NCBI GenBank assembly: GCA_030433055.1
Contig: JAUILJ010000033.1
Coordinates: 1-19,497 of the forward strand
Reading direction: 5' to 3'
DNA: 19,497 nt
From: Polyangia bacterium
Lineage (GTDB): Bacteria; Myxococcota_A; Polyangia; Polyangiales; Polyangiaceae
The notes beneath the pieces are model-generated. The model made no database searches, was not told the origin of the DNA, and saw nothing but the letters and a program-made list of their open reading frames with translations. Below, one piece after another: positions 13,726-19,497 of the stretch. The stretch's first letter is position 1, and the number at the start of each line of letters is the position of its first letter. A program made the position numbers and the translations under genes.

Positions 13726-14325
13726 ATGATCGGCAGGCTGTGTGGGAAGCTCGTTGCAGAGGAGCTGGACGGGCACGTGATCCTGGATGTGGGCGGCGTT
13801 GGCTACGAGGTGCTGTTACCTCTGGGGGCAGCCACTCGAGTCCGAGCAGCCGGAGAGCCCGTGGTGCTCCACATCCACACCCACGTGCGTGAGGAGGCGC
13901 TCGATCTGTACGGCTTCGCCAGTGCACTGGAGCGCGAGGTGTTTCGCTTGCTGATCGGGGTACCCAACGTGGGCCCCAAGACCGCGCTGGCCGTGCTGAG
14001 CGAGCTGCCTCCACCCGAGCTCGTGCGGGCGGTGTCGCAAGGGGACATCGCTCGACTCAACAAGATCACTGGCATCGGCAAGAAGACAGCCGAGCGCTTG
14101 GTGCTCGAGCTGAAAGAGAAGCTGCCCAGGGTTGCTGCGGTCGAGCTGCCAGGTCCGACGCAAGCCCCCACCAGCAGCAACCGCGACCGCCTGCTGGGTG
14201 CGTTGACGAACATGGGCTACCGACCGGCAGAAGCAGAGCGCGCGGTGGACTCACTCGGAGATGGCATCGCCGATGCTCCCCTGCCAAGCGCGCTCAAGGA
14301 AGCGCTGGCTTTCCTCGCACGCTGA
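13726..14325 (+). CDS. ruvA: Holliday junction DNA helicase subunit RuvA
   Basis: The 199-aa product matches RuvA in length and in all three domains. The N-terminal OB fold is MIGRLCGKLVAEELDGHVILDVGGVGYEVLLP (1-32), with HTHVREEALDLYGFAS (51-66) covering the acidic-pin and LYGF region. Two helix-hairpin-helix motifs follow: LIGVPNVGPKTALAVLSEL (76-94) and LNKITGIGKKTAERLVLELKEKL (111-133). The C-terminal RuvB-binding domain is RDRLLGALTNMGYRPAEAERAV (153-174). RuvA tetramers hold the four-way junction while RuvB pumps it. The ATG at 13726 begins the conserved MIGRL; the open frame to 13675 is spurious. TATAGG at 13715-13720 could be a -10 box or merely purine-rich leader. Neither ruvB nor ruvC is adjacent: the left neighbour is the PSCyt1-like pair, the right neighbour an FHA protein. 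Confidence 0.98.
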   Translation: MIGRLCGKLVAEELDGHVILDVGGVGYEVLLPLGAATRVRAAGEPVVLHIHTHVREEALDLYGFASALEREVFRLLIGVPNVGPKTALAVLSELPPPELVRAVSQGDIARLNKITGIGKKTAERLVLELKEKLPRVAAVELPGPTQAPTSSNRDRLLGALTNMGYRPAEAERAVDSLGDGIADAPLPSALKEALAFLAR

Positions 14326-14639
14326 CGAGGACGTCATCGCGAAGGCGCAGTGGTCGGAATACTGCTGGCTGCCTGTCGGCGCCTAGCTCCGTCGTACCCG
14401 TCCAGGCGGCAAGCGACTTATCGAAGTGTCGCCATCTTGTCTCGCAGTGAGCGAACGGTAGCGAGCAGTCAGCACCCAAGCGCCGCGGGTCGCCTGCTGA
14501 AAGCTGGGTGATTTCAGTAAGGAGGACGAGTCATTCGCCAACAATTGGGGGTGGCAGCAGCAAACAGAACCGGGTTATCGTTCGCAGGGGTTTGGCCCTG
14601 AGTCGGGCCAAGCAAGACAGCTTCCGGAGGCAATCTGCT
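14326..14639. other. Leader region upstream of the FHA gene
   Basis: The 314-bp gap holds no convincing gene. Visible elements are a small dyad CTGAAA/TTTCAG (14497-14517), an exact TAAGGAGG (14518-14525) with no ATG, GTG or TTG at normal spacing, and a hairpin at 14592-14611 just before the FHA gene's own Shine-Dalgarno. An imperfect dyad lies around 14410-14430 (GCGACTT/AAGTGTCGC) soon after ruvA. No U-tract follows it. Confidence 0.5.
14592..14611 (+). promoter_or_regulatory. Hairpin in the FHA gene leader
   Basis: Arms TTGGCCC and GGGCCAA are exact reverse complements around TGAGTC, extendable by T-G and G-C pairs to a 9-bp stem. It ends 14 nt before the GGAGG (14626-14630) that serves the GTG at 14640. 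It could modulate ribosome access or protect the mRNA 5' region. No U-tract follows, so termination is unlikely. Confidence 0.45.
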
Positions 14640-15716
14640 GTGATCACGTGTCCAAAGTGCGGCAAGGACAACCAGGACCATTACAAGTTCTGCCTGGGTT
14701 GCGGTGCGGAGTTGCCGCGCGACGAGGCCCCAAAACCCTTCTCACCGCAGACGCCTCCTCATGGTGTGCCCGCGGCGGCGGCAGCTCCAGCAGCTGCGCC
14801 TGCGGCAGCACCGGCACCAGCTGCGCCAGCGGCAGCGCCAGTAGCGGCACCCGCCCCAGAAGCCGCACCGGCACCAGAGGCCGCACCGGCGCCCGGACCC
14901 GCAGGGCCACCTCGACCCGATGCTGCACCAGCGGCCGCGGCAGGCGCAGTGGCCTGCCCTCAGTGCGGGCACCAGAACAAGCCGGGAAACAAGTTCTGCG
15001 CTTCCTGCGGCTACAATCTGGGAGCACTCCAGAGCCAACCTCCGGCAGCGCCCGCCCCCGCGGCGGCTGGAGGCTCCGTTGCGAGCGTGCTGCTCACTGC
15101 GCTCCGGGCCGATGGTAGCGAGGCGGGCAACTATCCGCTTCCGGACGGACAAGCCATCACCGTCGGTCGCGACACCGGTTCGATCTTCGCGGGCGACAGC
15201 TACCTTTCCCCGCGGCACGCGACGTTCACTCGGAGAGGCAACCAACTCTTCATCAAGGATGAAGCTTCGCTCAACGGCGTGTACCTCAAGCTGAAGCCAA
15301 ACGCGCCTTGGCCGCTGGTGTTCGGCGACGTGTTCCGCATTGGTCAGGAGATCATCCGCTTCGAAGAGCTGGTGGGGCAGGGCAACTCGCCTGACGGCGT
15401 GAAGCGCCTGGGCAGCCCGGCTAAGGGCTACATCGGCCGACTCGCTCTGGTGATCGGCCGCGACACGACGGGCAACGCGTTCCCCATCCCGGAGAGCGGC
15501 GTCCACTGCGGTCGCGAGCGCGGCGACATCCTGTTCAGCGAGGACGGCTACGTGTCGGGGTTGCACTGTCGTATCGCCAAGGGCGACGACGGCAACGTCT
15601 ACCTGACCGATGTAGGTAGCTCCAACGGCACCTTTGGTCGTCTCAAGCAGGAGCACCCACTCATCGCGGGCGACGTCTTGCTGATGGGCCAACAGCTCTT
15701 CCGTGTAGATTTCTAG
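14640..15716 (+). CDS. Double zinc-ribbon, double FHA domain protein
   Basis: The 358-aa product carries two four-Cys zinc ribbons (C4/C7/C18/C21 and C106/C109/C120/C123). They are separated by a long Ala/Pro linker (about 44-100, with APAPEA repeats). Two FHA modules follow. FHA1 (about 172-241) has ITVGRDTGS, LSPRHATF and SLNGVYL. FHA2 (about 268-357) has VHCGRERGDILF, VSGLHCRI and SSNGTF. The Ser, His and Asn-Gly positions that bind phosphothreonine are kept in both. There is no signal peptide, so it is a cytosolic adaptor likely to read Ser/Thr-kinase marks. GGAGG lies 9 nt before the GTG at 14640 and the first ribbon starts at residue 4; the upstream open frame to 14508 adds unrelated residues. 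No kinase is adjacent, so the partner is unknown. Confidence 0.92.
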   Translation: MITCPKCGKDNQDHYKFCLGCGAELPRDEAPKPFSPQTPPHGVPAAAAAPAAAPAAAPAPAAPAAAPVAAPAPEAAPAPEAAPAPGPAGPPRPDAAPAAAAGAVACPQCGHQNKPGNKFCASCGYNLGALQSQPPAAPAPAAAGGSVASVLLTALRADGSEAGNYPLPDGQAITVGRDTGSIFAGDSYLSPRHATFTRRGNQLFIKDEASLNGVYLKLKPNAPWPLVFGDVFRIGQEIIRFEELVGQGNSPDGVKRLGSPAKGYIGRLALVIGRDTTGNAFPIPESGVHCGRERGDILFSEDGYVSGLHCRIAKGDDGNVYLTDVGSSNGTFGRLKQEHPLIAGDVLLMGQQLFRVDF

Positions 15717-15791
15717 CGTGGCAACCCGGGGGCGCTGCGGAGCCGTCAAGGTTGCGCGCCGAGCGGCGTCCGTGTGGGGGTGCGTCCAGTG

Positions 15792-16187
15792 ATGGCCCCC
15801 CGCACGGTGCGCGTCGTTGCGGCGGTGATCGCGCGGGACGGGAAGTACCTGATCACACAGCGGCGCCCAGCGGCCGTACTCCCGCTGCTCTGGGAGTTTC
15901 CCGGAGGAAAAGTAGAAGACGGCGAGTCGGACAGCGACGCGCTGAAACGTGAGGTGCGGCATCGACTCGGCGTGGAGGTCGCGCCGGGGAGCATGATCAG
16001 TTTCGTCAGCCATCCTTACGAGCGCTACACGATCGACCTGTACCTCTACGAGTGCCTGATCACCTCCGGCGAACCGCAGGAGCTCAACGTCGAGGCGTTC
16101 CGCTGGGTAACCAGCTCCGAGTTCGATCAGTACCCCTTCACCCCCGCCGACGAAGCCTCGATGAACGCCCTGTTGGGCCTGAGTTGA
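15792..16187 (+). CDS. Nudix (MutT-like) protein with degenerate catalytic box
   Basis: The 131-aa product is MutT-sized and MutT-like in layout: VRVVAAVIARDGKYLITQRRP (6-26), LPLLWEFPGGKVEDGE (30-45) and a C-terminal FRWVTSSEFDQYPFTPADEASM (103-124). MutT removes oxidised nucleotides such as 8-oxo-dGTP. The Nudix box runs 39-61. G39, E45, R53, E54 and G60 are present, but the two metal-binding glutamates of REUXEEXGU are H57 and R58 (DNA reads CAT CGA). That should weaken or abolish metal-dependent hydrolysis, so binding or altered chemistry is possible. The start could also be the GTG at 15774; neither has a strong Shine-Dalgarno. It lies 75 bp after the FHA gene on the same strand. Confidence 0.88.
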   Translation: MAPRTVRVVAAVIARDGKYLITQRRPAAVLPLLWEFPGGKVEDGESDSDALKREVRHRLGVEVAPGSMISFVSHPYERYTIDLYLYECLITSGEPQELNVEAFRWVTSSEFDQYPFTPADEASMNALLGLS

Positions 16188-16240
16188 GCATGCCGCTGGT
16201 GGGTCGGCGCGGGCGAGCTATGCTTCGGCCCGTGGTCGCG

Positions 16241-16627
16241 ATGCGTCGAGCGGCGCTTCTGTTGCTTTCATTCGGCGCGCTCTTCATGTCCGGGAGCTGC
16301 GCGACGGATCCACCCAACCGTGGGTGTGATCGCCTGGTCGACTTCAGCTGCGGCTGCTTTCCGGAGTGCCGGGAGCAAGACCGCGCGATCATCAACGAGC
16401 AAGAAGGCGACGCTTGCCGGCAGCGGCTCGAGGAGCACTTCCAAAGCTGGAGGCACTGCGAGTTCGATTGCCGAGGCGACTGCCAGTATGGCTGGGGTAC
16501 GTGCGCCTTCGAGATCTATCAAAGCGTTGGCTTGACGCCGCAGGGGATCTGCAACGCCGCGTCGGACGCAGGGGCTGACGCGACGCTCGACGCCGCGCCC
16601 GACGCCGAAGTCACCGATGCCGGATAG
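16241..16627 (+). CDS. Cysteine-rich predicted lipoprotein
   Basis: The product is about 128 aa. A short signal MRRAALLLLSFGALFMSGSC leads to a Cys, though the box SGSC lacks the usual Leu. The mature segment has about ten more cysteines in roughly 85 residues (for example CDRLVDFSCGCFPEC and CEFDCRGDCQYGWGTC), which implies a disulfide-tied small fold. A disordered Asp/Ala tail ends the protein (DAGADATLDAAPDAEVTDAG). I do not recognise a family; Cys-rich lipoproteins with Asp/Ala tails are common in myxobacterial genomes. In-frame ATGs at 16190 and 16220 would lengthen the N-terminal region; 16241 gives the most compact signal, but no start has a strong Shine-Dalgarno. Its last 11 bp overlap the start of the acetyltransferase gene. 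Confidence 0.7.
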   Translation: MRRAALLLLSFGALFMSGSCATDPPNRGCDRLVDFSCGCFPECREQDRAIINEQEGDACRQRLEEHFQSWRHCEFDCRGDCQYGWGTCAFEIYQSVGLTPQGICNAASDAGADATLDAAPDAEVTDAG

Positions 16628-17201
16628 AATCCCAAGCCTAGCCACGCGACTGGTCGGAGAACGCATCCTGCTGCGCCCGCCGAAGGAGAACGACGCCTTG
16701 CGCTTCTCCCGCGTGCTGGAGCAGAACGCTTCTCACCTCCGCCCCTGGAGCCCAGCGCCTCCGCGCGGAATCAATCCTGCGGCTCCTGTGGAGCTGTCGC
16801 GGAGCATCGCGAACCAGCGCAAGCAGTGGCGCCAAGGTCGCTCCTTCACGTTCCTGATCTTTGGTCGAGAGCAGTCAGCCCCCATCTTGGGGCGCATCGC
16901 GCTCAGCGAAGTCGTGCGAGGAGTGTTTCAGAACGCCTACATCGGCTACTGGACGGTGCGGGAACGCGGAGGTCAGGGCCTGGCCAGTGAAGCCTTGCAG
17001 CTGGTGCTCCGCTTCGCGTTCAAGGACGCGGAGCTTCATCGCATTCAGGCAGCGGTGATGTCCTCGAATCGCGCGAGCCGACGAGTACTGGAGAAGGCTC
17101 GGTTCCGCATGGAAGGAATGTCGGAGCGCTACCTGCAGATCAACGGGCGCTGGGAAGATCACCTCATCTACGCCCTCACCAGCGAGGAGCACGGCGACTA
17201 G
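16617..17201 (+). CDS. GNAT N-acetyltransferase, RimJ/RimL type
   Basis: The 194-aa product fits RimJ/RimL-like acetyltransferases, which move an acetyl group from acetyl-CoA to protein N termini (ribosomal proteins in the founding members) or to small molecules. Visible blocks are TRLVGERILLRPPKENDALRFSRVL (10-34), a beta strand FLIFGREQSAPILGRIALSEV (79-99), YIGYWTVRERGGQGLASEALQLVLRFAF (108-135) with the acetyl-CoA pyrophosphate loop R-GGQGLA, and HRIQAAVMSSNRASRRVLEKARFRMEGMSERYLQINGRWEDHLIYAL (141-187). All core elements are intact and length is typical. It starts within the previous gene (ATG at 16617, 11-bp overlap), so translation is probably coupled to the Cys-rich lipoprotein. The substrate is not predictable from sequence. 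Confidence 0.94.
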   Translation: MPDRIPSLATRLVGERILLRPPKENDALRFSRVLEQNASHLRPWSPAPPRGINPAAPVELSRSIANQRKQWRQGRSFTFLIFGREQSAPILGRIALSEVVRGVFQNAYIGYWTVRERGGQGLASEALQLVLRFAFKDAELHRIQAAVMSSNRASRRVLEKARFRMEGMSERYLQINGRWEDHLIYALTSEEHGD

Positions 17202-17305
17202 CACGCTCGGCCGAGGTTGGGGGTGAGGCACGGCGCACAGCCAGCCGAGCCGGCTCTCTGCTCCGCAAAGCAGCAACCAGCGCCATCGCCGACCGACAGC
17301 GTGGG
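17202..17305. other. Short gap with small palindromes
   Basis: This gap contains CTCGGCCGAG (17206-17215) just after the acetyltransferase stop and a short AGCCG/CGGCT stem-loop further on. Neither is followed by a U-tract, so a terminator is possible but not supported. No promoter was recognised for comF. Confidence 0.3.
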
Positions 17306-18121
17306 ATGCAACTAGAGCTCCCAGCGTCATCCAGCCCCTGGCCGCTGCTCAGCGCCCTCCAACACGCGCACCAGCAGGGCTCGGGCGGAGTGCTGAGGCG
17401 AGGCCTCCGCCACGTCTCCTGGACGCTCACCGCGCTGGCTGGTGCCGCGCGCTGCGTTGCGTGCGACGCCGTCCTCGATCGAGCAAGACCCGGCTTCTGC
17501 GAGAGCTGCGCGGTCCCTTCTGAACCCGCGCTCCGCCAGCTGAACGGCCTGTGGGTGTTCGCCGGCGCAGGCTTCGATCCGACCTTGCGGGAGGCCATCC
17601 ACCGGCTGAAGTACCTGGGTCAAGCCGACGTGGTCGAGGGGCTCGCGACGTGGTGGCTCGGGCGCCTCGGGCGGGCTGTCGAGTCGTTGCACGCGAGCCC
17701 GCCCCTCCCGTCGTCCACTCGGAGTGTCGCCCCCGAACAAATTCCGCGTGAGAACGCCGCCGCACCAGCTCGACCGACGCGCCTCGTCCCCGTCCCATTG
17801 CACCCGACGAGACTGGTCGAGCGAGGCTACAACCAGGCAGCGCTGCTCGCTCGAGCACTGGGGCCGAGGCTCGGACTGGGCATCAGCTTCTACCTCGAGC
17901 GTATCAGGGCCACAGAGGCGCAAGCAGGGCTCGGCAAGAGTGCGCGCGCGGCGAACATCGAGGCAGCGTTCGAGGCAGCCGTGGCCCGCGCCCACTCCCG
18001 AGTCATCCTCGTGGATGACGTCGCCACGACCGGCGCGACGTTGGGGGCGGCGGCGCAAGCACTCAGGAACCAGGGCATCGGCTGTGTGGGAGCCCTCGTC
18101 CTGGCCCTCAGCGGGAGCTAG
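17306..18121 (+). CDS. comF: ComF family phosphoribosyltransferase-like protein
   Basis: The 271-aa product has the ComF/GntX layout. An N-terminal zinc finger (C50-VAC, C65-ESC) is followed by GLWVFAGAGFDPTLREAIHRLKYLGQ (81-106). RLVPVPLHPTRLVERGYNQAALLARAL (159-185) and the type I phosphoribosyltransferase PRPP loop VILVDDVATTGATLGAAA (233-250) come next. ComF proteins are cytosolic; they are needed for single-stranded DNA handling in natural transformation in competent bacteria and are present in many others. The middle (about 128-157) carries a Ser/Pro/Ala-rich insertion. The start at 17306 is the first ATG with no clear Shine-Dalgarno, and the first 35-40 residues are not family-like, so the true start may be later. 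No other competence gene is nearby. Confidence 0.9.
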   Translation: MQLELPASSSPWPLLSALQHAHQQGSGGVLRRGLRHVSWTLTALAGAARCVACDAVLDRARPGFCESCAVPSEPALRQLNGLWVFAGAGFDPTLREAIHRLKYLGQADVVEGLATWWLGRLGRAVESLHASPPLPSSTRSVAPEQIPRENAAAPARPTRLVPVPLHPTRLVERGYNQAALLARALGPRLGLGISFYLERIRATEAQAGLGKSARAANIEAAFEAAVARAHSRVILVDDVATTGATLGAAAQALRNQGIGCVGALVLALSGS

Positions 18122-18269
18122 CCCACACTTATTCAAGTGCCGCCGTGACTTGCGCGATTGGCCGCCGGGCCGTGACAATGCGATCTGGCGCCCTCGGGCT
18201 GCCGTGCGGGGCTAGCCGCTTCGCATCAGGAGGCTACACCGGCCTCGGGGACCCGGAGATCCGCATTGA

Positions 18270-19497
18270 ATGCCAAGCGCTGAAGATCCTGAACAGACCT
18301 CATGGCAGTGGGCCGACGTCGACGGCAGTCGGCACAGCGCGACGCTCGAAGAGCTGCACCGGCTCTTCGACAGCGGAGCGCTCCCGGCGTTCACGTTGGT
18401 CTGGAGATCCGGTTGGTCCGAATGGCTCGAGGCAGGCGAGTGCGAGCACTTCGCGCAGCAGTTCCCCGCGGCACAGCGCAAGAGCACCCGTCAGGCCGAC
18501 ACCGACTCGGCCTACGACGAGCTGCCTCCAGATCCGCCCCTGGAGCGCTATGAATCTCAGCAGAAACAGAGCGCGCTGCGCGCGCTGCTCGGCACCTCCT
18601 CGGCGCCCCCTCCTCCGCCACCGAGCAGCCCCACGCCCAGCAGCAGCGGCGGAAGCAGCGCCGCGGCGCTGATCGGCCGCGCAGCGAGCAGCAGTCACGC
18701 CCCCCCTCCACCACCGGGGGAGCGCCCATCCCATCCGCAGTCAGAGCGGCGCGCGCCTATCCCATCTGCGCCCCACATCACGCCGCCCCCTGCGGACATC
18801 AAGATCAAGACACTGCCCGATCTGGACGACGCCGAAGAGCTGGAAGCAGAGCCTGAAGATGACTCTTCTGCCAGTGCCTCTCCCGAGGAATTGCACCCCG
18901 ACGAGCTAGAGAGCGAGATTGGCGGCAGCTCGCCTATCCCCGAGGTAACGCCCGACGACGAGGACGAAGCCGAGGAGCTGGAACCCGACGAGCTCCAGAG
19001 CGACATCGCCCCACAAGACACAGCCGCGGACTCTCGTCGCAAGGTCGCCAGCGCGGCGGCCCTCATCAGTGGGGGTAGCAGCGCGACGCCACCGCCTCCC
19101 GCGAGCGCGCGCTCCGCGCCTCCCACGTCCAAACCCGCGCCCGCGAGCGCCGCCGCGCTGCTCGCCTCAGGCTCTGCAGCGGTTCCGGGTCCGCGTGCAT
19201 CACAACCTCCGAGTAGCGGAGCAATGCCGGTGGGACCCGTGAGTACGGCGCCGAACAGCGGACCCGTCCCCAGCGCCCCCGCGCCGACTGCAGCTCAGCC
19301 CTCGGGCGGCGTCAGTAACAGCAACATCATTCTCGGCGCCTTGGTCATCGGCCTGCTGGCGGTGGTCGTGATCTTGCTGCTGAATCAACGCTCTGGCAGC
19401 AGCAGCTCGACCGAGGTCGTGGTAGCCGGCCCGCAAACGGCCAAGAGCAGTGATGCCAAGCAGAGCGAGAACCGCAGCCCCAAGCAGCCTTGCAAGG
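18270..19497 (+). CDS. GYF-domain, Pro-rich, acidic single-pass membrane protein (partial)
   Basis: The frame from the ATG at 18270 stays open to the window edge (409 codons, no stop), so the gene is truncated at the right. GGAG lies 11 nt upstream. The N terminus is a GYF_2-type domain (about 11-65: SWQWADVDGSRHSATLEELHRLFDSGALPAFTLVWRSGWSEWLEAG), a module that binds proline-rich peptides. Four copies of an S-A-x-A-L-[LI] plus Pro-run motif follow (start residues 101, 130, 261, 293), broken by an acidic segment (181-250) with two PDEL-type repeats. One transmembrane helix (353-371: IILGALVIGLLAVVVILLL) precedes a polar tail. The topology suggests a cytosolic N terminus and an exported C terminus. 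M. xanthus GltJ/AgmX also combines a GYF domain with a membrane helix, so a relation to motility or envelope machinery is possible but unproven. Confidence 0.85.
   Translation, partial: MPSAEDPEQTSWQWADVDGSRHSATLEELHRLFDSGALPAFTLVWRSGWSEWLEAGECEHFAQQFPAAQRKSTRQADTDSAYDELPPDPPLERYESQQKQSALRALLGTSSAPPPPPPSSPTPSSSGGSSAAALIGRAASSSHAPPPPPGERPSHPQSERRAPIPSAPHITPPPADIKIKTLPDLDDAEELEAEPEDDSSASASPEELHPDELESEIGGSSPIPEVTPDDEDEAEELEPDELQSDIAPQDTAADSRRKVASAAALISGGSSATPPPPASARSAPPTSKPAPASAAALLASGSAAVPGPRASQPPSSGAMPVGPVSTAPNSGPVPSAPAPTAAQPSGGVSNSNIILGALVIGLLAVVVILLLNQRSGSSSSTEVVVAGPQTAKSSDAKQSENRSPKQPCK

Noticed and set aside
14545..14565. Possible sigma-54 promoter (TGGCAG-like) before the FHA gene.
   Set aside because: There is no matching TTGC element at the required -12 spacing.
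14742..16013. Minus-strand open frame of 423 codons opposite the FHA and Nudix genes.
   Set aside because: It is a shadow of well-supported genes (FHA, zinc ribbon, Nudix) and has no plausible protein features of its own.
17327..18178. Minus-strand open frame of 283 codons opposite comF.
   Set aside because: ComF motifs on the plus strand are complete; the minus frame shows none.
18145..18672. Plus-strand open frame of 175 codons near the right edge.
   Set aside because: It overlaps the GYF-domain gene in another frame and has Ser/Arg/Pro-rich composition with no recognised domain, while the other frame has clear GYF_2 similarity.

Overview
The window looks like chromosomal DNA of a myxobacterium (Myxococcota, probably Polyangiales-like). 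It is GC-rich and tightly packed. It is full of predicted lipoproteins and secreted proteins with low-complexity Asp/Ala/Gly/Pro tails. It also carries families typical of that group: PEGA/TPR proteins, zinc-ribbon plus FHA proteins, an NtrC-type regulator, SUMF1-like lipoproteins and a GYF-domain membrane protein. This is a family-level inference; no rRNA or other marker is present. I found no tRNA, rRNA, CRISPR array, insertion sequence or prophage gene.

Layout. (1) 10-2374: a pirin gene and an NAD(P)H:FMN reductase gene overlap on the minus strand and diverge from a LysR-type regulator. The shared 125-bp gap holds two perfect inverted repeats that could be operators. This resembles a self-contained quinone/redox-stress module. 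(2) 2323-4161: two divergent lipoprotein genes; the first overlaps the 3' end of the LysR gene by 52 bp, tail to tail. (3) 4257-10101: a probable four-gene minus-strand operon, read right to left: TPR/PEGA membrane protein, FG-GAP propeller lipoprotein, orphan NtrC-family response regulator, SUMF1-domain lipoprotein. (4) 10102-10871: a long divergent intergenic region with strong hairpins and a 34-bp tandem repeat (four full copies plus partials), then a likely promoter. (5) 10872-13651: a second TPR/two-membrane-segment protein, an acidic lipoprotein on the minus strand, and two tandem, distantly related PSCyt1-like proteins with expanded CX5CH and CX4CH motifs. (6) 13726-18121: ruvA, a double zinc-ribbon/double FHA protein, a Nudix protein with a degenerate catalytic box, a Cys-rich lipoprotein overlapping a RimJ/RimL-type acetyltransferase, and ComF. 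(7) 18270-19497: a GYF-domain, Pro-rich, acidic, single-pass membrane protein that runs off the right edge.

How the genes may work together. The pirin/reductase pair is probably controlled by its divergent LysR regulator. The operon in region 3 puts a sigma-54 activator among exported proteins, which suggests an envelope-linked programme with an unlinked sensor kinase. The FHA/zinc-ribbon and GYF proteins look like cytoplasmic adaptors for phospho-threonine and proline-rich ligands. RuvA, ComF, the Nudix protein and the acetyltransferase are mostly housekeeping.

No single locus here is clearly a new system. The points most worth following up are the 34-bp hairpin array between two TPR membrane-protein genes, the degenerate Nudix box, the expanded CXnCH pair, and the four-fold repeated motif in the GYF protein.
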